A stretch of DNA of 46,413 bases, taken from assembly GCA_020717985.1 (NCBI GenBank), contig DYDH01000010.1, positions 1-46,413 on the forward strand, read 5' to 3'. Below are positions 26,745 through 36,007 of the stretch, piece after piece (position 1 is the stretch's first letter; every line of letters starts with the position of its first letter). Under the pieces are notes generated by a model. The model made no database searches. It was not told where the DNA came from and saw nothing but the letters and a program-made list of their open reading frames with translations. The stretch is from Herpetosiphon sp. (GTDB lineage Bacteria; Chloroflexota; Anaerolineae; Anaerolineales; Villigracilaceae). Position numbers and translations under genes: made by a program.

Positions 26745-28232
26745 TCATCCTGCCTCTTGATCTGATTTCGCGAGTATTACCTCGTTAATTCCCATCATGA
26801 TTCCCAAAATGGGCGTCCATCGCCATTGTATAAATGAGGAGTTCGCTACAGCAGCGACAAAGATTGCCAGATAAGCCAGTGCAAAGCCCAACACAACACC
26901 CTTAAATTTATAGTCCAAAACATGCCGCCAATTTCGGAATCCACGAATCAAAAAAGTCAGGGACAGCCAAATCAGGCTTAAATACCCAAGCAAACCCGAC
27001 TGCAAAAGAATCCAAAGGTGACCATTATGAATATGCTTTCTGAAATCATAGCCCAAACCGCTAAAGTCTGGCTGGTCGAGTCTAGGGTCCCATGGACGAT
27101 ACGTAAATCCCATTCCCAATCCCAGCCATGGATTGGACGCAATTGTCGAAAAAGCATATTCGTTTTCGATCATTCTCCAGTTTAGAGAACTATCCTCTCC
27201 TTGGAATGTTCCGCTATCAAAAAGCGTGCTTAGCCTGTCTGAAGATGCGGCTGTCAACCTTGCTGCTCGAGAATCCGGGTCAGTGAACACAATTAATAAA
27301 ATCATGACCATCAAGGATACGGACAACAACCCAAATCCAATATATTTTTTGCGATCAGCCGCTTTGAAAAAATAACCCATAAATAAAAATATTATGAGCA
27401 GCGCCGCCCAATAACTGCGGAGGAAGGTAATAATCAATGCCATTCCCAACAAGCCCAATTGAAGAAACTTTAACCATGAAAACAATGTACTTTTTTCCAA
27501 AATCAAAATGCATAAGATGACAACGAAGGAAACCAGAACAACCGACCAGCCAGGCGGGAGCACTCTCGTAATATCTTCATACATGGCGCCTTGCGTCGCC
27601 AGAGTTTCAACTCGACCTGGTAATAACTGCACCGAACTACCCAAAATGAATTGCAATACAATTGCCGCCGCAACAATGGTTGCCAGAATAAAAAAACCAT
27701 TTAATAGAGAGTTGATTTGACTTCGTTCCCTCACCAAGTTGGTGACAACAAAAAATGTCAGATAGTAGGAAAAAACCCGAAATGCCCTTCTGGCAACTTC
27801 AACTTCCACAGTGGATTGGTAAAGTGCAATGGAAGTCGAAAATATGGTTATTCCAAAGAATACCAAAAGCGGCCAGTCGAGCGGAGTCCGAATTACCTTG
27901 AAACTCGGTTGAACCAACAAACGAACAACAATGATTCCAAACGAACCCAACAGCAATATATCCGGGATATGAAAACTAATTCCCACGGAAATCATGGGCA
28001 ATTGATCTTCATATAAAATACTTGACGTTGCAATCAAAATTCCCAGCAGGGCAACTTCAGGTCTATTAAGAATCGCATAAGTCAAAAATACCGAGATCAA
28101 TATGCCCAGCGCCAGCATGGGAGAAAACCATTCACACACCAGACCCAGTATTAAGCCCAAACAACATCCTGCCATGATCTGAAACAGAACGCTGTTTATT
28201 CCAAATGATACTCTGGGAAATCGCATGAACAT
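26745..28232 (-). CDS. wzy: O-antigen ligase/polymerase-like membrane protein (Wzy)
   Basis: This 495-residue protein has about 11-12 hydrophobic segments and a large extracytoplasmic loop. That loop contains LSTLFDSGTFQGEDSSLNWRMIENEYAF and NPWLGLGMGFTYR...HNGHLWILLQSGLLGYL. These match the Wzy_C/O-antigen ligase superfamily (conserved R, W and H-N-x-x-L region). The likely task is polymerising flipped repeat units outside the membrane. Two nearby ATG codons (28232 and 28226) are possible starts, with no strong ribosome-binding site for either. Ligase activity is less likely because no LPS genes are present. Confidence 0.86.
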   Translation of the reverse strand: MFMRFPRVSFGINSVLFQIMAGCCLGLILGLVCEWFSPMLALGILISVFLTYAILNRPEVALLGILIATSSILYEDQLPMISVGISFHIPDILLLGSFGIIVVRLLVQPSFKVIRTPLDWPLLVFFGITIFSTSIALYQSTVEVEVARRAFRVFSYYLTFFVVTNLVRERSQINSLLNGFFILATIVAAAIVLQFILGSSVQLLPGRVETLATQGAMYEDITRVLPPGWSVVLVSFVVILCILILEKSTLFSWLKFLQLGLLGMALIITFLRSYWAALLIIFLFMGYFFKAADRKKYIGFGLLSVSLMVMILLIVFTDPDSRAARLTAASSDRLSTLFDSGTFQGEDSSLNWRMIENEYAFSTIASNPWLGLGMGFTYRPWDPRLDQPDFSGLGYDFRKHIHNGHLWILLQSGLLGYLSLIWLSLTFLIRGFRNWRHVLDYKFKGVVLGFALAYLAIFVAAVANSSFIQWRWTPILGIMMGINEVILAKSDQEAG

Positions 28233-28313
28233 ATTTTGTTCTCAATAGATAAAAATTAAAAGGTGGCAAACCAAAACCATGTTTCTTTTTGCGGAATAAA
28301 GCCCCTTAACAAT

Positions 28314-29117
28314 TTACTGGACCAAATTCGTCATCCCTTGACATTCTAGTTCTTCAAGTTGCGGTTGAACAATCTGTAAAATTTTCCTGCGTTCGTCATT
28401 ACTAAATCCAATTTCATGTGTCTGTCGGGGCTGAAATGGAAATCCATTGCGAATATTTAGAAAATCAAAAATTTTCCTCGATTCATTACCCGGGTCGTTG
28501 ACCAGCCGTCCAAACTGGACAATATAAGTATTTTTATCCGAAAAGAGCTGCGCCGCAAGATGCGCGCAAGAACACCAGTTTTCCGCATATTCCTCAAGAG
28601 TAAATCTTTGGGACTCTTGGGCTACAAGTGACTCGCCCCACGTCCGCCGGGACATGGACCAAATTGTCGCAACTGGATCACGAATGGCAAAAAGAAGCTT
28701 TACATCCGGCAATATTTTTTTTACATTGATGATGAATTCCGCATATTCTCTCGACGGAAAAGCAATAGGCTCAAGGGGCTCCTTATCCACCAGCAACTTC
28801 TTGCCCAGCAAAATCCTTGAATTGGAATAATAATCAAAAACAAGGCGGCGAGCCAGCTTCGCAATCTTTTCACCATCGCCATCCAGGTTTTTAAATCTAA
28901 AGGCTTCCTCCATAAATTTATGAACAGCCAACAATATGCGCGATTCGGAAAAAACAGACACAGTCCGCTGACGTCCCAACCATTCACACAACGCGGAAGT
29001 TCCCGAACGAGGCGCACCCGAGATTAAGCATATATGCTGGGGGAAAAGCCTGAAATTCCTTTGAAGTTCCAAGGCGATAGGTCTCGCCAATTCTTTATAC
29101 CTGGGCTGGATGGTCAT
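28314..29117 (-). CDS. PAPS-dependent sulfotransferase, second copy
   Basis: The PAPS loop LISGAPRSGTSALCEWLG is at about residues 31-48. A 3'-phosphate site LLFAIRDPVATIWSMSRRTWG follows near residue 140. At 267 residues it is a compact sulfotransferase, and outside the two binding loops it shares little with the one at 22.1-23.0 kb, so the two probably modify different positions or sugars. It lies 6 bp downstream of the PaaK-like ligase gene. A weak ribosome-binding site suggests translational coupling. A cytoplasmic location is expected. The acceptor is unknown. Confidence 0.85.
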   Translation of the reverse strand: MTIQPRYKELARPIALELQRNFRLFPQHICLISGAPRSGTSALCEWLGRQRTVSVFSESRILLAVHKFMEEAFRFKNLDGDGEKIAKLARRLVFDYYSNSRILLGKKLLVDKEPLEPIAFPSREYAEFIINVKKILPDVKLLFAIRDPVATIWSMSRRTWGESLVAQESQRFTLEEYAENWCSCAHLAAQLFSDKNTYIVQFGRLVNDPGNESRKIFDFLNIRNGFPFQPRQTHEIGFSNDERRKILQIVQPQLEELECQGMTNLVQ

Positions 29118-29123
29118 TTTTCA

Positions 29124-30569
29124 TTAATATCCTGAAGCTGAAATACTCTCAAAGTCCAAAGGAATCTTTTGGTCAAGGAAATTGAGTTTACCCCGGTGGG
29201 TTAACGGCAAACGATCTACAAATTCAAAATCGATTTTATACTCGTCCTCGGTCAAAATCTTTCCAACTTCCTCACGCAATTCCCTGATAACCTCTTCGTC
29301 AGGATAATTAGGCGCCCGAACGATTTTCGCTAATATCTCTCCCTTGACCTCCTGGGTAAACTGCATCTCTCGAATTTTTGACCACACTGGATGCCTTCCA
29401 GCCCAGATCAATTGAAGTGTCATAAGCTTGCCGGACCTGCCGACAAAATATTCGCGAATCCTCCCCTTGAAATCTTTTATAAGAGGCGCTTTTCTTTTAC
29501 AAGCACATTCCTCTCCAGAATAGACTCCTATATCGAACATTTGATAACGGATCAGCGGCATGGCATCATTATGAAATCCTGTTCCTACAACAACCCCGGA
29601 AACACCTGGTTCTGTGACGGGGTCAGAGTTTTTATCAAGCAGTTCCAGGATTCCATACTCCATACTAACGTGATAGCCACAGTGTTGTTCGCATTCTGTA
29701 GCATCTGCAACGCGTTCTGACATGCCGTAACTGGAAAAAATTTTGCAGTTAAAAGTCGATTCGATCAAGGCTCTTTGCCCTGGGAAAAGAGCCTCCGAGC
29801 CGCAGAAAACCCCTTGTAGAGGAGGCAGGGAAAGGTTATTTCGCTTGAGGAATCTTGCAAAAATCTCCAATGCCGATGGATAGCTAACCACAATTCGCGG
29901 TTTGAATTTATGGATAACATTAAAATATTGAAACATGTTATTTTCTGTCAAATCAAAGGAGCTCAGGACAATTTCATTTTCATGATTATTGTAGTCCCAG
30001 CATTTTTGTACGCGATTTTTGGGGTCACGTGTAAGAGTCACTTTTCGATCATATTGCTTATAGTCAGCCCACAACCTCTGACGCAGACTAAATGCTTCTT
30101 CAACCAGGCAGGTGGGAAAAAGATCCTGATATACCTTTAATGGCATTCCTGACGTACCGCCAGTGACCCATACCCTCAATTTCGAGCGGTCAATACCGAT
30201 AGGAATAAACTCATCTACATGGTTGCGAACCTCCTCTTTGGTAATTAAAGGAAGTATCTGGATGTCATCCAAAGTTTTAATATCTGAAGGATGCACTCTT
30301 TTCTCCCTAAAGGAGCGCTGATAATAAGGAACATTTTCATAGGCAAACTTTACCAACTTCTTTAATTGTTCGAGTTGATAAGCCTTGTGTTCTTCCAAAG
30401 ACCACCATTGACTTTTTTGTAAAAAATCAAAATAGTCTTTAAATTCCTTGGTTTCCCAAAGCCTGTGCGGCGAAAGCTTGCGTTTTATCCATCCAGCGCC
30501 CATTCTGACAGGCAAAGGCAATGATTTTCGAAAAGATTTAACTCGAGTGGTGAAGGATTTGTTTTCCAT
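29124..30569 (-). CDS. PaaK/CapK-family adenylate-forming ligase
   Basis: The protein belongs to the phenylacetate-CoA ligase branch of adenylating enzymes, common in capsule loci as CapK. Visible features are the N-terminal KKLVKFAYENVPYYQRSF, the phosphate loop VWVTGGTSGMPLKV, the FSSYGMSERVADATEC region and the C-terminal LPLTHRGKLNFLDQ with its conserved Lys. I chose the ATG at 30569 (GGAGG 5 bp upstream), giving 481 residues. A GTG or similar start at 30605 lacks such a signal. The real substrate of CapK proteins is poorly known. Here it might supply an acyl group for sugar N-acylation. It is the second adenylating enzyme of the locus. Confidence 0.85.
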   Translation of the reverse strand: MENKSFTTRVKSFRKSLPLPVRMGAGWIKRKLSPHRLWETKEFKDYFDFLQKSQWWSLEEHKAYQLEQLKKLVKFAYENVPYYQRSFREKRVHPSDIKTLDDIQILPLITKEEVRNHVDEFIPIGIDRSKLRVWVTGGTSGMPLKVYQDLFPTCLVEEAFSLRQRLWADYKQYDRKVTLTRDPKNRVQKCWDYNNHENEIVLSSFDLTENNMFQYFNVIHKFKPRIVVSYPSALEIFARFLKRNNLSLPPLQGVFCGSEALFPGQRALIESTFNCKIFSSYGMSERVADATECEQHCGYHVSMEYGILELLDKNSDPVTEPGVSGVVVGTGFHNDAMPLIRYQMFDIGVYSGEECACKRKAPLIKDFKGRIREYFVGRSGKLMTLQLIWAGRHPVWSKIREMQFTQEVKGEILAKIVRAPNYPDEEVIRELREEVGKILTEDEYKIDFEFVDRLPLTHRGKLNFLDQKIPLDFESISASGY

Positions 30570-30640
30570 TACAGCCTCCAACAATTTATCAGCACCAACC
30601 GCCAAAAGTCACGACCAAACAACAACTCATTTTATTAAAT

Positions 30641-31750
30641 TCAACCTGCGGCAGCCAATATTGCCTTCATTTCTGCAGCGACAATTTCGGCCTGTTCATC
30701 CGTCATTTCCGGATACATTGGCAATGAAAGAATTTCGCCGCATAACTTTTCCGCAACGGGATACGAGCCTTGTGGTTGACCATTCTGCAAAAAGAACGGC
30801 TGCAAATGAACGGGTGTTGGGTAGTGAATGGCAGTTCCAATGCCCCGTTCCTTCAGTTGGTTTTGCATTCCATCGCGGTCTTGAGTGCGGACAACATATA
30901 AATGATAGATATGATAATAACCAGCAGGTTCCACAGGTGTAACAATGTGCGTACCTGCCAGGAATTGGTTATACAGTCCGGCCAGCCTGCGCCGCGCTTC
31001 GAGCCATTGGTTTAAGTAGGGTAACTTCACGCGGAGAATCGCCGCCTGAATATTATCCATGCGATGATTGAAAGGCGGCAGTTCATGGACATTCTTAACG
31101 CGTTGTCCGCAGTTACGCATTGCCCGCGCCGACTCTGCAACTTGCTCGTCATTGGTGGTAATCATGCCCGCATCGCCACACGCACCCAGGTTTTTAGTTG
31201 GATAAAAACTAAAAGCGGCGGCACTACCCAGGTTGCCGGCCAGCTTCCCCTTATATTTCGATCCGTGTCCCTGGCACGCATCTTCCACTACAATCAAATC
31301 ATGCTTTTTGGCGATCGCGAGAATTTCATCCATATCCGCCGGCAAGCCATATAGGTGAACCGGAATGATCGCTTTGGTATGAGGGGTGACGGCCTGCTTA
31401 ATTTTTTCCGGGTCGATAGTCCAGGTAACCGGGTCAACATCCACAAAGATGGGCTTCGCTCCAGAAAAAGTGACTGCGGCGGCTGTGGCGGTAAAGGTAT
31501 GTGCAGGCACAATGACTTCATCCCCCGGACCAATACCAAATGCAAGCAAACTTAATTCGAGGGCTGCAAGGCCGCTGCTTACCCCCACTGCATATTTGGC
31601 GCCGCAATAGGACGCAAATTCCTCTTCAAATTTTGCAACATCCTGCCCAAGGATGAAATCCGTGCGGTCTAATACTGTTTGAATGGCTTGATTGATTTCT
31701 GTGCGGAGTGTTTGATGTTGAGCTTTAAGATCAATTAACGGAATATTCAT
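30641..31750 (-). CDS. DegT/DnrJ/EryC1/StrS sugar aminotransferase
   Basis: This PLP enzyme installs an amino group on a keto-sugar nucleotide. The N-terminus IPLIDLKAQHQTLRTEI, the phosphate-binding SSGLAALELSLLAFGIGPGDEVIVPAHTF, the aspartate motif VVEDACQGHG and the PLP-lysine motif FSFYPTKNLGACGDAGM are all clear. It overlaps the acetyltransferase gene by 4 bp, and with the dehydrogenase next to it forms a dehydrogenase-aminotransferase-acetyltransferase trio equivalent to WlbA-WlbC-WlbB (WbpB-WbpE-WbpD). This would give a 3-acetamido-3-deoxy sugar, probably UDP-2,3-diacetamido-glucuronate. The exact sugar is inferred. Confidence 0.9.
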   Translation of the reverse strand: MNIPLIDLKAQHQTLRTEINQAIQTVLDRTDFILGQDVAKFEEEFASYCGAKYAVGVSSGLAALELSLLAFGIGPGDEVIVPAHTFTATAAAVTFSGAKPIFVDVDPVTWTIDPEKIKQAVTPHTKAIIPVHLYGLPADMDEILAIAKKHDLIVVEDACQGHGSKYKGKLAGNLGSAAAFSFYPTKNLGACGDAGMITTNDEQVAESARAMRNCGQRVKNVHELPPFNHRMDNIQAAILRVKLPYLNQWLEARRRLAGLYNQFLAGTHIVTPVEPAGYYHIYHLYVVRTQDRDGMQNQLKERGIGTAIHYPTPVHLQPFFLQNGQPQGSYPVAEKLCGEILSLPMYPEMTDEQAEIVAAEMKAILAAAG

Positions 31751-32247
31751 TTTTCCTCACTCTCTGAAATAATTGATTTGAGTAAACGAGCCGGGCTTCC
31801 TGCAACTACTGCTCCCGGGGGTACGTCATGTGTAACCACACTTCCCGCCCCCACGATGGCGCGTTCGCCAACTGTTACCCCGCACAAGATCGTGGCATTG
31901 CTGCCAATTGAAGCTCCTTTTTTGATCAATGTGGGGACACATTCCCAATCCGCCTCGGTTTGAGATTGACCTGTTGCTGTTGTTGCGCGAGGATATTTAT
32001 CGTTGATGAACATCACTCCATGTCCGATGAAGACTTCATCCTCGACAGTTACACCCTCGCAGATGAAAGTGTGGCTGGAGATTTTCACCCGCCTACCGAT
32101 TTTGGCGCCTTTTTGAATTTCGACGAATGTCCCGACCCTGCTTTCGTCTCCAATCTCACAACCATATAGATTTACAAAAGCGTAAATTTTAACATCGTGT
32201 CCCAATTTAACATCGGGTGAAATGCGCGCGAATTCAGCCGTTACCAT
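31747..32247 (-). CDS. Hexapeptide-repeat sugar N-acetyltransferase (WlbB/WbpD-like)
   Basis: The 166 residues are mostly left-handed beta-helix repeats (for example IGDESRVGTFVEIQKGAKIGRRVKISSHTF and KKGASIGSNATILCGVTVGERAIVGAGSVVT), typical of trimeric acetyl-CoA-dependent acyltransferases. The pattern ...FICEGVTVEDEVFIGHGVMFINDKYPRA is characteristic of WlbB/WbpD/FdtC-type enzymes that acetylate a 3-amino group of a nucleotide sugar. It overlaps the dehydrogenase upstream by 7 bp and the aminotransferase downstream by 4 bp, so the three steps are coupled. Confidence 0.9.
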   Translation of the reverse strand: MVTAEFARISPDVKLGHDVKIYAFVNLYGCEIGDESRVGTFVEIQKGAKIGRRVKISSHTFICEGVTVEDEVFIGHGVMFINDKYPRATTATGQSQTEADWECVPTLIKKGASIGSNATILCGVTVGERAIVGAGSVVTHDVPPGAVVAGSPARLLKSIISESEEK

Positions 32248-33263
32248 GTGATCACCTCATGTGTTTGTCCATTCAACATGGAATGTTGTGCCGTCTCGAG
32301 AATCTTGACCACTTCCAAGCCCTCACGCCCGGAACTAAGAGGCTTGGAACCATTCACAATACACTCAAGAAAGTGTTGGCACTCCTGCCGCAATGGTTCG
32401 GCAAAGCGGATATTTGGGATTGTAATATCACCAGTATGATAGCTGCATTGAAATTCATCAAAGCCGCCATTGGTATAAGCGGGAGGGGCGTCAACGCCTT
32501 TATCGTATATTTTGATTTTTTGCTCATTTTCTATATCGTTGTAAACAGCCATTTTCTTGCTGCCAACAACTGTAATGCGGCGCACCTTGCATGGGTCAAG
32601 CCAACTGACATGGATATATGCCGGAATGTTGCCAGGGAAAGTCAGATTTAAGTATGCAACGTCATGGATGCCTGCAAAAACGCAAGGCGTTCCTTGAGCG
32701 CTAACCGAGATGGGTTTTTCCCCCAGCAAATAAAGCAGGATGGAAATATCATGCGGAGCCAGGTCCCAGAGTACATTTGAATCGCGCTGGAATAAGCCCA
32801 GGTTTAGTCGTGCGGTATCCAGATAATAGATTTCCCCAAGTTCTCCGCTGTCCATATATTTTTTCAATGCATGCACAGCCGAGTTATATTCAAAGGTATG
32901 CCCCACCATCAATGTTAGCTTCTTTGAATCAGCCAGCTCGATAAGTTTCCGAGCGTCATCGCTCTTAAGGGTTATCGGTTTTTCAACAAGCACATGCAGG
33001 TTATGTTCCAGGCAATCTTTTGCGATTCGATAATGAGTTGCCGGGGGAGTGGCGACAACAACAGCATCCAATCCCAAATCGAAAAGCTCCTGATAATCAT
33101 GTTTGACAACAACATGTGGATATTTGGACGCGGCCTGTTTTAGCCGTTCTTCATTTAGATCCGCAACTGCAACCAGATTTGCGGAAGGAAGTTCATAAAA
33201 ATTCCGCGTCAAGTTTGGTCCCCAATATCCGTACCCAATCATGCCAACTTTTACAATGTCCAC
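32241..33263 (-). CDS. WlbA/WbpB-like nucleotide-sugar 3-dehydrogenase
   Basis: This Gfo/Idh/MocA oxidoreductase begins with KVGMIGYGYWGPNLTRNF (dinucleotide loop with the Y-W-G-P-N pattern seen in WlbA/WbpB) and has the catalytic motif VLVEKPIT. Later, YNSAVHALKKYMDSGELGEIYYLD and LWDLAPHDISILLYLLG also match that subgroup. It should oxidise C3 of a UDP-sugar uronate before transamination. The start is GTG at 33263 with a strong AGGAGG 5 bp upstream. The enzymes expected before this step (UDP-GlcNAc 6-dehydrogenase) are not in the window. Confidence 0.88.
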   Translation of the reverse strand: MDIVKVGMIGYGYWGPNLTRNFYELPSANLVAVADLNEERLKQAASKYPHVVVKHDYQELFDLGLDAVVVATPPATHYRIAKDCLEHNLHVLVEKPITLKSDDARKLIELADSKKLTLMVGHTFEYNSAVHALKKYMDSGELGEIYYLDTARLNLGLFQRDSNVLWDLAPHDISILLYLLGEKPISVSAQGTPCVFAGIHDVAYLNLTFPGNIPAYIHVSWLDPCKVRRITVVGSKKMAVYNDIENEQKIKIYDKGVDAPPAYTNGGFDEFQCSYHTGDITIPNIRFAEPLRQECQHFLECIVNGSKPLSSGREGLEVVKILETAQHSMLNGQTHEVITW

Positions 33264-33290
33264 TGTATCCTCCTCAATTGTCTGGTTGTT

Positions 33291-34040
33291 TTAATAAGCC
33301 CCTGTTGTCGAAAAAATAGCCAAAGGGGTCTTTATGATAATTTTGACATCAAGCCATAATGACTGGTTATCAATGTACTCAATATCAAGCCGCACCTGCT
33401 GGTCGAAATCAGCGTTGCATCGTGCTGTGACTTGCTGCAAGCCGGTAATGCCGGGTTGAGCCTCCAAACGCCGTAAATGCCAGTGTTTGTACATTTTCAC
33501 TTCGTATGGAATTGCCGGTCTGGGACCGATCAGACTCATGTCACCACGCAGCACATTCCAAAACTGAGGCAATTCATCGAGGCTTAATTTTCGTAAAAAT
33601 TTTCCGGGGCGTATGATCCTGGAATCGTTCACCAACTTGCGAGGTTGAGTTGGCGCTCCCTGCAAAGCGGTCATCCGCGCCTCATCGTTCTCGATCAATG
33701 CCTTAACATACGCCTGATGTATGGAAGGATCGGCATTTATTTTCATTGTTCGAAACTTGTAACATTGAAAATTAGCCCTCTTCCAATAAAAACATCCGCC
33801 GTGTGACAGCCTCCGTGCGCCCACTCTTTCCTGCTTGAAGAATATAGGACCTGGTGAATAAACAAAAATTGAAATGGCAACAAGGAGCATTATTGGAGAC
33901 AGTAAAATTAATAAAATAGAAGCAAGGACAATGTCCATTATGCGTTTGACAATGTAGTAGGCATTCCTGCCTTCCGCCGCCAGATAGATGGCATCCGGAT
34001 CATGACTTCGGATCGAGTCAAAAATAGTTTCGTTTTGCAT
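33291..34040 (-). CDS. Initiating undecaprenyl-phosphate sugar-1-phosphate transferase
   Basis: This is a polyprenyl-phosphate hexose-1-phosphate transferase of the WcaJ/PglC type with one membrane helix (residues about 36-60, KRIMDIVLASILLILLSPIM). The catalytic core holds PGPIFFKQERVG, FQCYKFRTM, SLDELPQFWNVLRGDMSLIG and PGITGLQQV. It lacks the long N-terminal multi-helix domain of WcaJ, so at 249 residues it is the minimal form. It starts the EPS repeat unit on the lipid carrier. AGGAGG lies 7 bp before the ATG. An about 30-residue polar insertion after the FRTM motif is noticeable. Confidence 0.92.
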   Translation of the reverse strand: MQNETIFDSIRSHDPDAIYLAAEGRNAYYIVKRIMDIVLASILLILLSPIMLLVAISIFVYSPGPIFFKQERVGARRLSHGGCFYWKRANFQCYKFRTMKINADPSIHQAYVKALIENDEARMTALQGAPTQPRKLVNDSRIIRPGKFLRKLSLDELPQFWNVLRGDMSLIGPRPAIPYEVKMYKHWHLRRLEAQPGITGLQQVTARCNADFDQQVRLDIEYIDNQSLWLDVKIIIKTPLAIFSTTGAY

Positions 34041-34122
34041 GGCATACCTCCTGCCGTATCAAATAATTTTCCTTGATCATGCGGACTGCCAAAGACCGAC
34101 CTGCTATTGATAAAACGACAGG

Positions 34123-35703
34123 TCAATTAACCTTCGTTTCATCCGAAATAATTAGGGGTTCGTGTTCATCCCTGGTTGCGGAAAAATTTGAACTTCGACG
34201 ATGGTGATAATAGTCATAATTTTTACTGCCTTCCACCTGATTTACAATAAGGTCGACAGACTTGTCACGAAATCGAAAACCCGCCAAAACCCTTTTTACA
34301 GCTTGCAAGGCTTCGCGTCTTGCATATCCGCGTCGTACAACCAGCAATAAACTGTCCACATTGGGAACAACTCCTGTAATATCAGCCGTTGCCAGGAGGG
34401 CTGGCGTATCCAGAAGAACGTAGTCAAATTGCCGTTTTAGTTCATCGATCAGATTCACCATTTGGGGCGAACCAAGCAATTTAGGGGGATTAGGTGGAAG
34501 GGAGCCACTGGTAAGAACACTGACGCCATCGAATGAACTCATCCGCAGGGCATCCTTCAGACTTACTTTCTTATCCAACACATCAGTAAGTCCCCGTTCA
34601 TTGGGAAGATCAAACAAAACGTGCAGCTTTGGCAGGCGCACATCACAATCAACAATGACAACATTCTTTCCAAACTCAGCCAAAGAAACTGCCAGATGAC
34701 TTGCAGACATGGACTTGCCCTGCCTTGGCTCCGCGCTCATAATGAGCAGCACTTTTTTCTTCTTCTGGTCGGTTGCCTGAATATTGATAGCCAGATTTCG
34801 AAATGCGTCTGTCAATTGGGAGTAGTTTTCATTAATAATATTGATTTGCTTTTTATGGGCTTTCGGGATTTTCGCCAACGCATTTAGTTCTGTAACCGTT
34901 TCGATGCCTTCCGTCGTATAAAGTGTTGTATCCAGATTTTCAAAAACAAAAACCAACCCCATCCCTCCCACCAGTCCAACCAGCAATCCCAATGCATAGT
35001 TTAGTAAAGTCTTTGGTTTATATGGAAATTGCTGGGCGGTCGCCGGCTCAATCACAGTTGCCATGCTGGCTTGAATTTCCTGCCGATATTGAGCCTGGTT
35101 GTATTGCGCCAGTAGCGTTGCATAAGTGTTTTGTTGTAATTGCAATGACTGCCTGGCCGCCTCAACCTTCTCAGGGGCTGCGGGTGTTTGGGCAATTAAT
35201 TTTTCATACTCCCGCCTTGCTTGATCCAAATTAGGCTGGATCTGGGTAAGTTGTTCACTTAGGACGTCCAATGAACTTTTCCCGCCGCCCGTATACAGTT
35301 CACTACTTTGAACAATAAGAATATCCGCCAGAGTGTTGGCTGTTTTCGCAGCCCGTTTTGAGCTTGTATCATCAACAGTGATCTTTATCAGCTCGGTGTT
35401 TGGGATAATTTCGGCCTTAACTACGGGTAACTGGCTCATATTAAGACGTTTGGCAAGTTCCGCCAGAACGGGTTGGCTGGTGGCTATTTCCACATACGTG
35501 TTCAACAAACGGGTAGAGTACATATAATCTGAATAGTTCACTTGTCCGCCGGCAGACGCCGCGATCCGCAAGGTTGCCGAGGACCGGTAAATGGGTGTCT
35601 GTAATTGGGTGCCAATTACAACCACAATCATTGTCACAACGACTGTTAGTACAATTGCCCATTTTCTACGCAAGATGATGTCAATGTAATTTTTAAGTTC
35701 CAT
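34123..35703 (-). CDS. Wzz/Wzc-like polysaccharide co-polymerase with tyrosine autokinase domain
   Basis: An N-terminal Wzz domain spans two membrane helices (residues 14-34 and 234-255) with an extracytoplasmic coiled-coil region between them. A cytoplasmic BY-kinase domain follows with Walker A AEPRQGKS at 324-331, Walker A' VVIVDCDVRLPK and Walker B YVLLDTPAL. A Tyr cluster, NYDYYHH, lies near residue 500 and is probably the autophosphorylated tail. It controls chain length and assembly of the polymer. I chose the ATG at 35703 (AAGGA upstream, 526 residues) rather than a non-ATG start at 35760. Single-chain kinase/co-polymerase fusions like this are common in Chloroflexota and proteobacteria. 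Confidence 0.92.
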   Translation of the reverse strand: MELKNYIDIILRRKWAIVLTVVVTMIVVVIGTQLQTPIYRSSATLRIAASAGGQVNYSDYMYSTRLLNTYVEIATSQPVLAELAKRLNMSQLPVVKAEIIPNTELIKITVDDTSSKRAAKTANTLADILIVQSSELYTGGGKSSLDVLSEQLTQIQPNLDQARREYEKLIAQTPAAPEKVEAARQSLQLQQNTYATLLAQYNQAQYRQEIQASMATVIEPATAQQFPYKPKTLLNYALGLLVGLVGGMGLVFVFENLDTTLYTTEGIETVTELNALAKIPKAHKKQINIINENYSQLTDAFRNLAINIQATDQKKKKVLLIMSAEPRQGKSMSASHLAVSLAEFGKNVVIVDCDVRLPKLHVLFDLPNERGLTDVLDKKVSLKDALRMSSFDGVSVLTSGSLPPNPPKLLGSPQMVNLIDELKRQFDYVLLDTPALLATADITGVVPNVDSLLLVVRRGYARREALQAVKRVLAGFRFRDKSVDLIVNQVEGSKNYDYYHHRRSSNFSATRDEHEPLIISDETKVN

Positions 35704-35782
35704 TAGGTTTTCCTTGTCTACCCAAGCAATCCCACGTAAGAGGGGATTGGAGTGTCCCAACAGATATTACTATTTGCAATAA

Positions 35783-36007
35783 TTATTTTGTCAAAAGCAT
35801 TCCTGTTGTAACCCGTAGAACATCGGCTGCTTTTCGCAGATTACTGAGAAACAAATCGTTATCATTGAATTTGTTGTAATCTTCGTAAGTGCCATTCCAT
35901 ATTTTTATTGCCGTCGGTTCACTGCATCCGCGCTTTCGCATTTCGCCAATGAACTCGTCAAAGGACATGTTTATTTTTGCCGCTAATTTCTGAACTATGT
36001 TGACCAT
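35783..36007 (-). CDS. Small helix-turn-helix protein, first gene of the EPS run
   Basis: A 74-residue protein with ATG at 36007 and GGAG 7 bp upstream. The sequence MSFDEFIGEMRKRGCSEPTAIKIWNG resembles the recognition-helix region of Cro/CI-type regulators. It ends in LSNLRKAADVLRVTTGMLL, which looks like the last helices of that fold. I infer DNA binding. It lies 80 bp upstream of the tyrosine-kinase gene and faces the 630-bp repeat-rich region, so autoregulation of the EPS locus is plausible. A longer TTG start at 36031 is possible. Identity beyond the HTH pattern is unknown. Confidence 0.7.
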   Translation of the reverse strand: MVNIVQKLAAKINMSFDEFIGEMRKRGCSEPTAIKIWNGTYEDYNKFNDNDLFLSNLRKAADVLRVTTGMLLTK

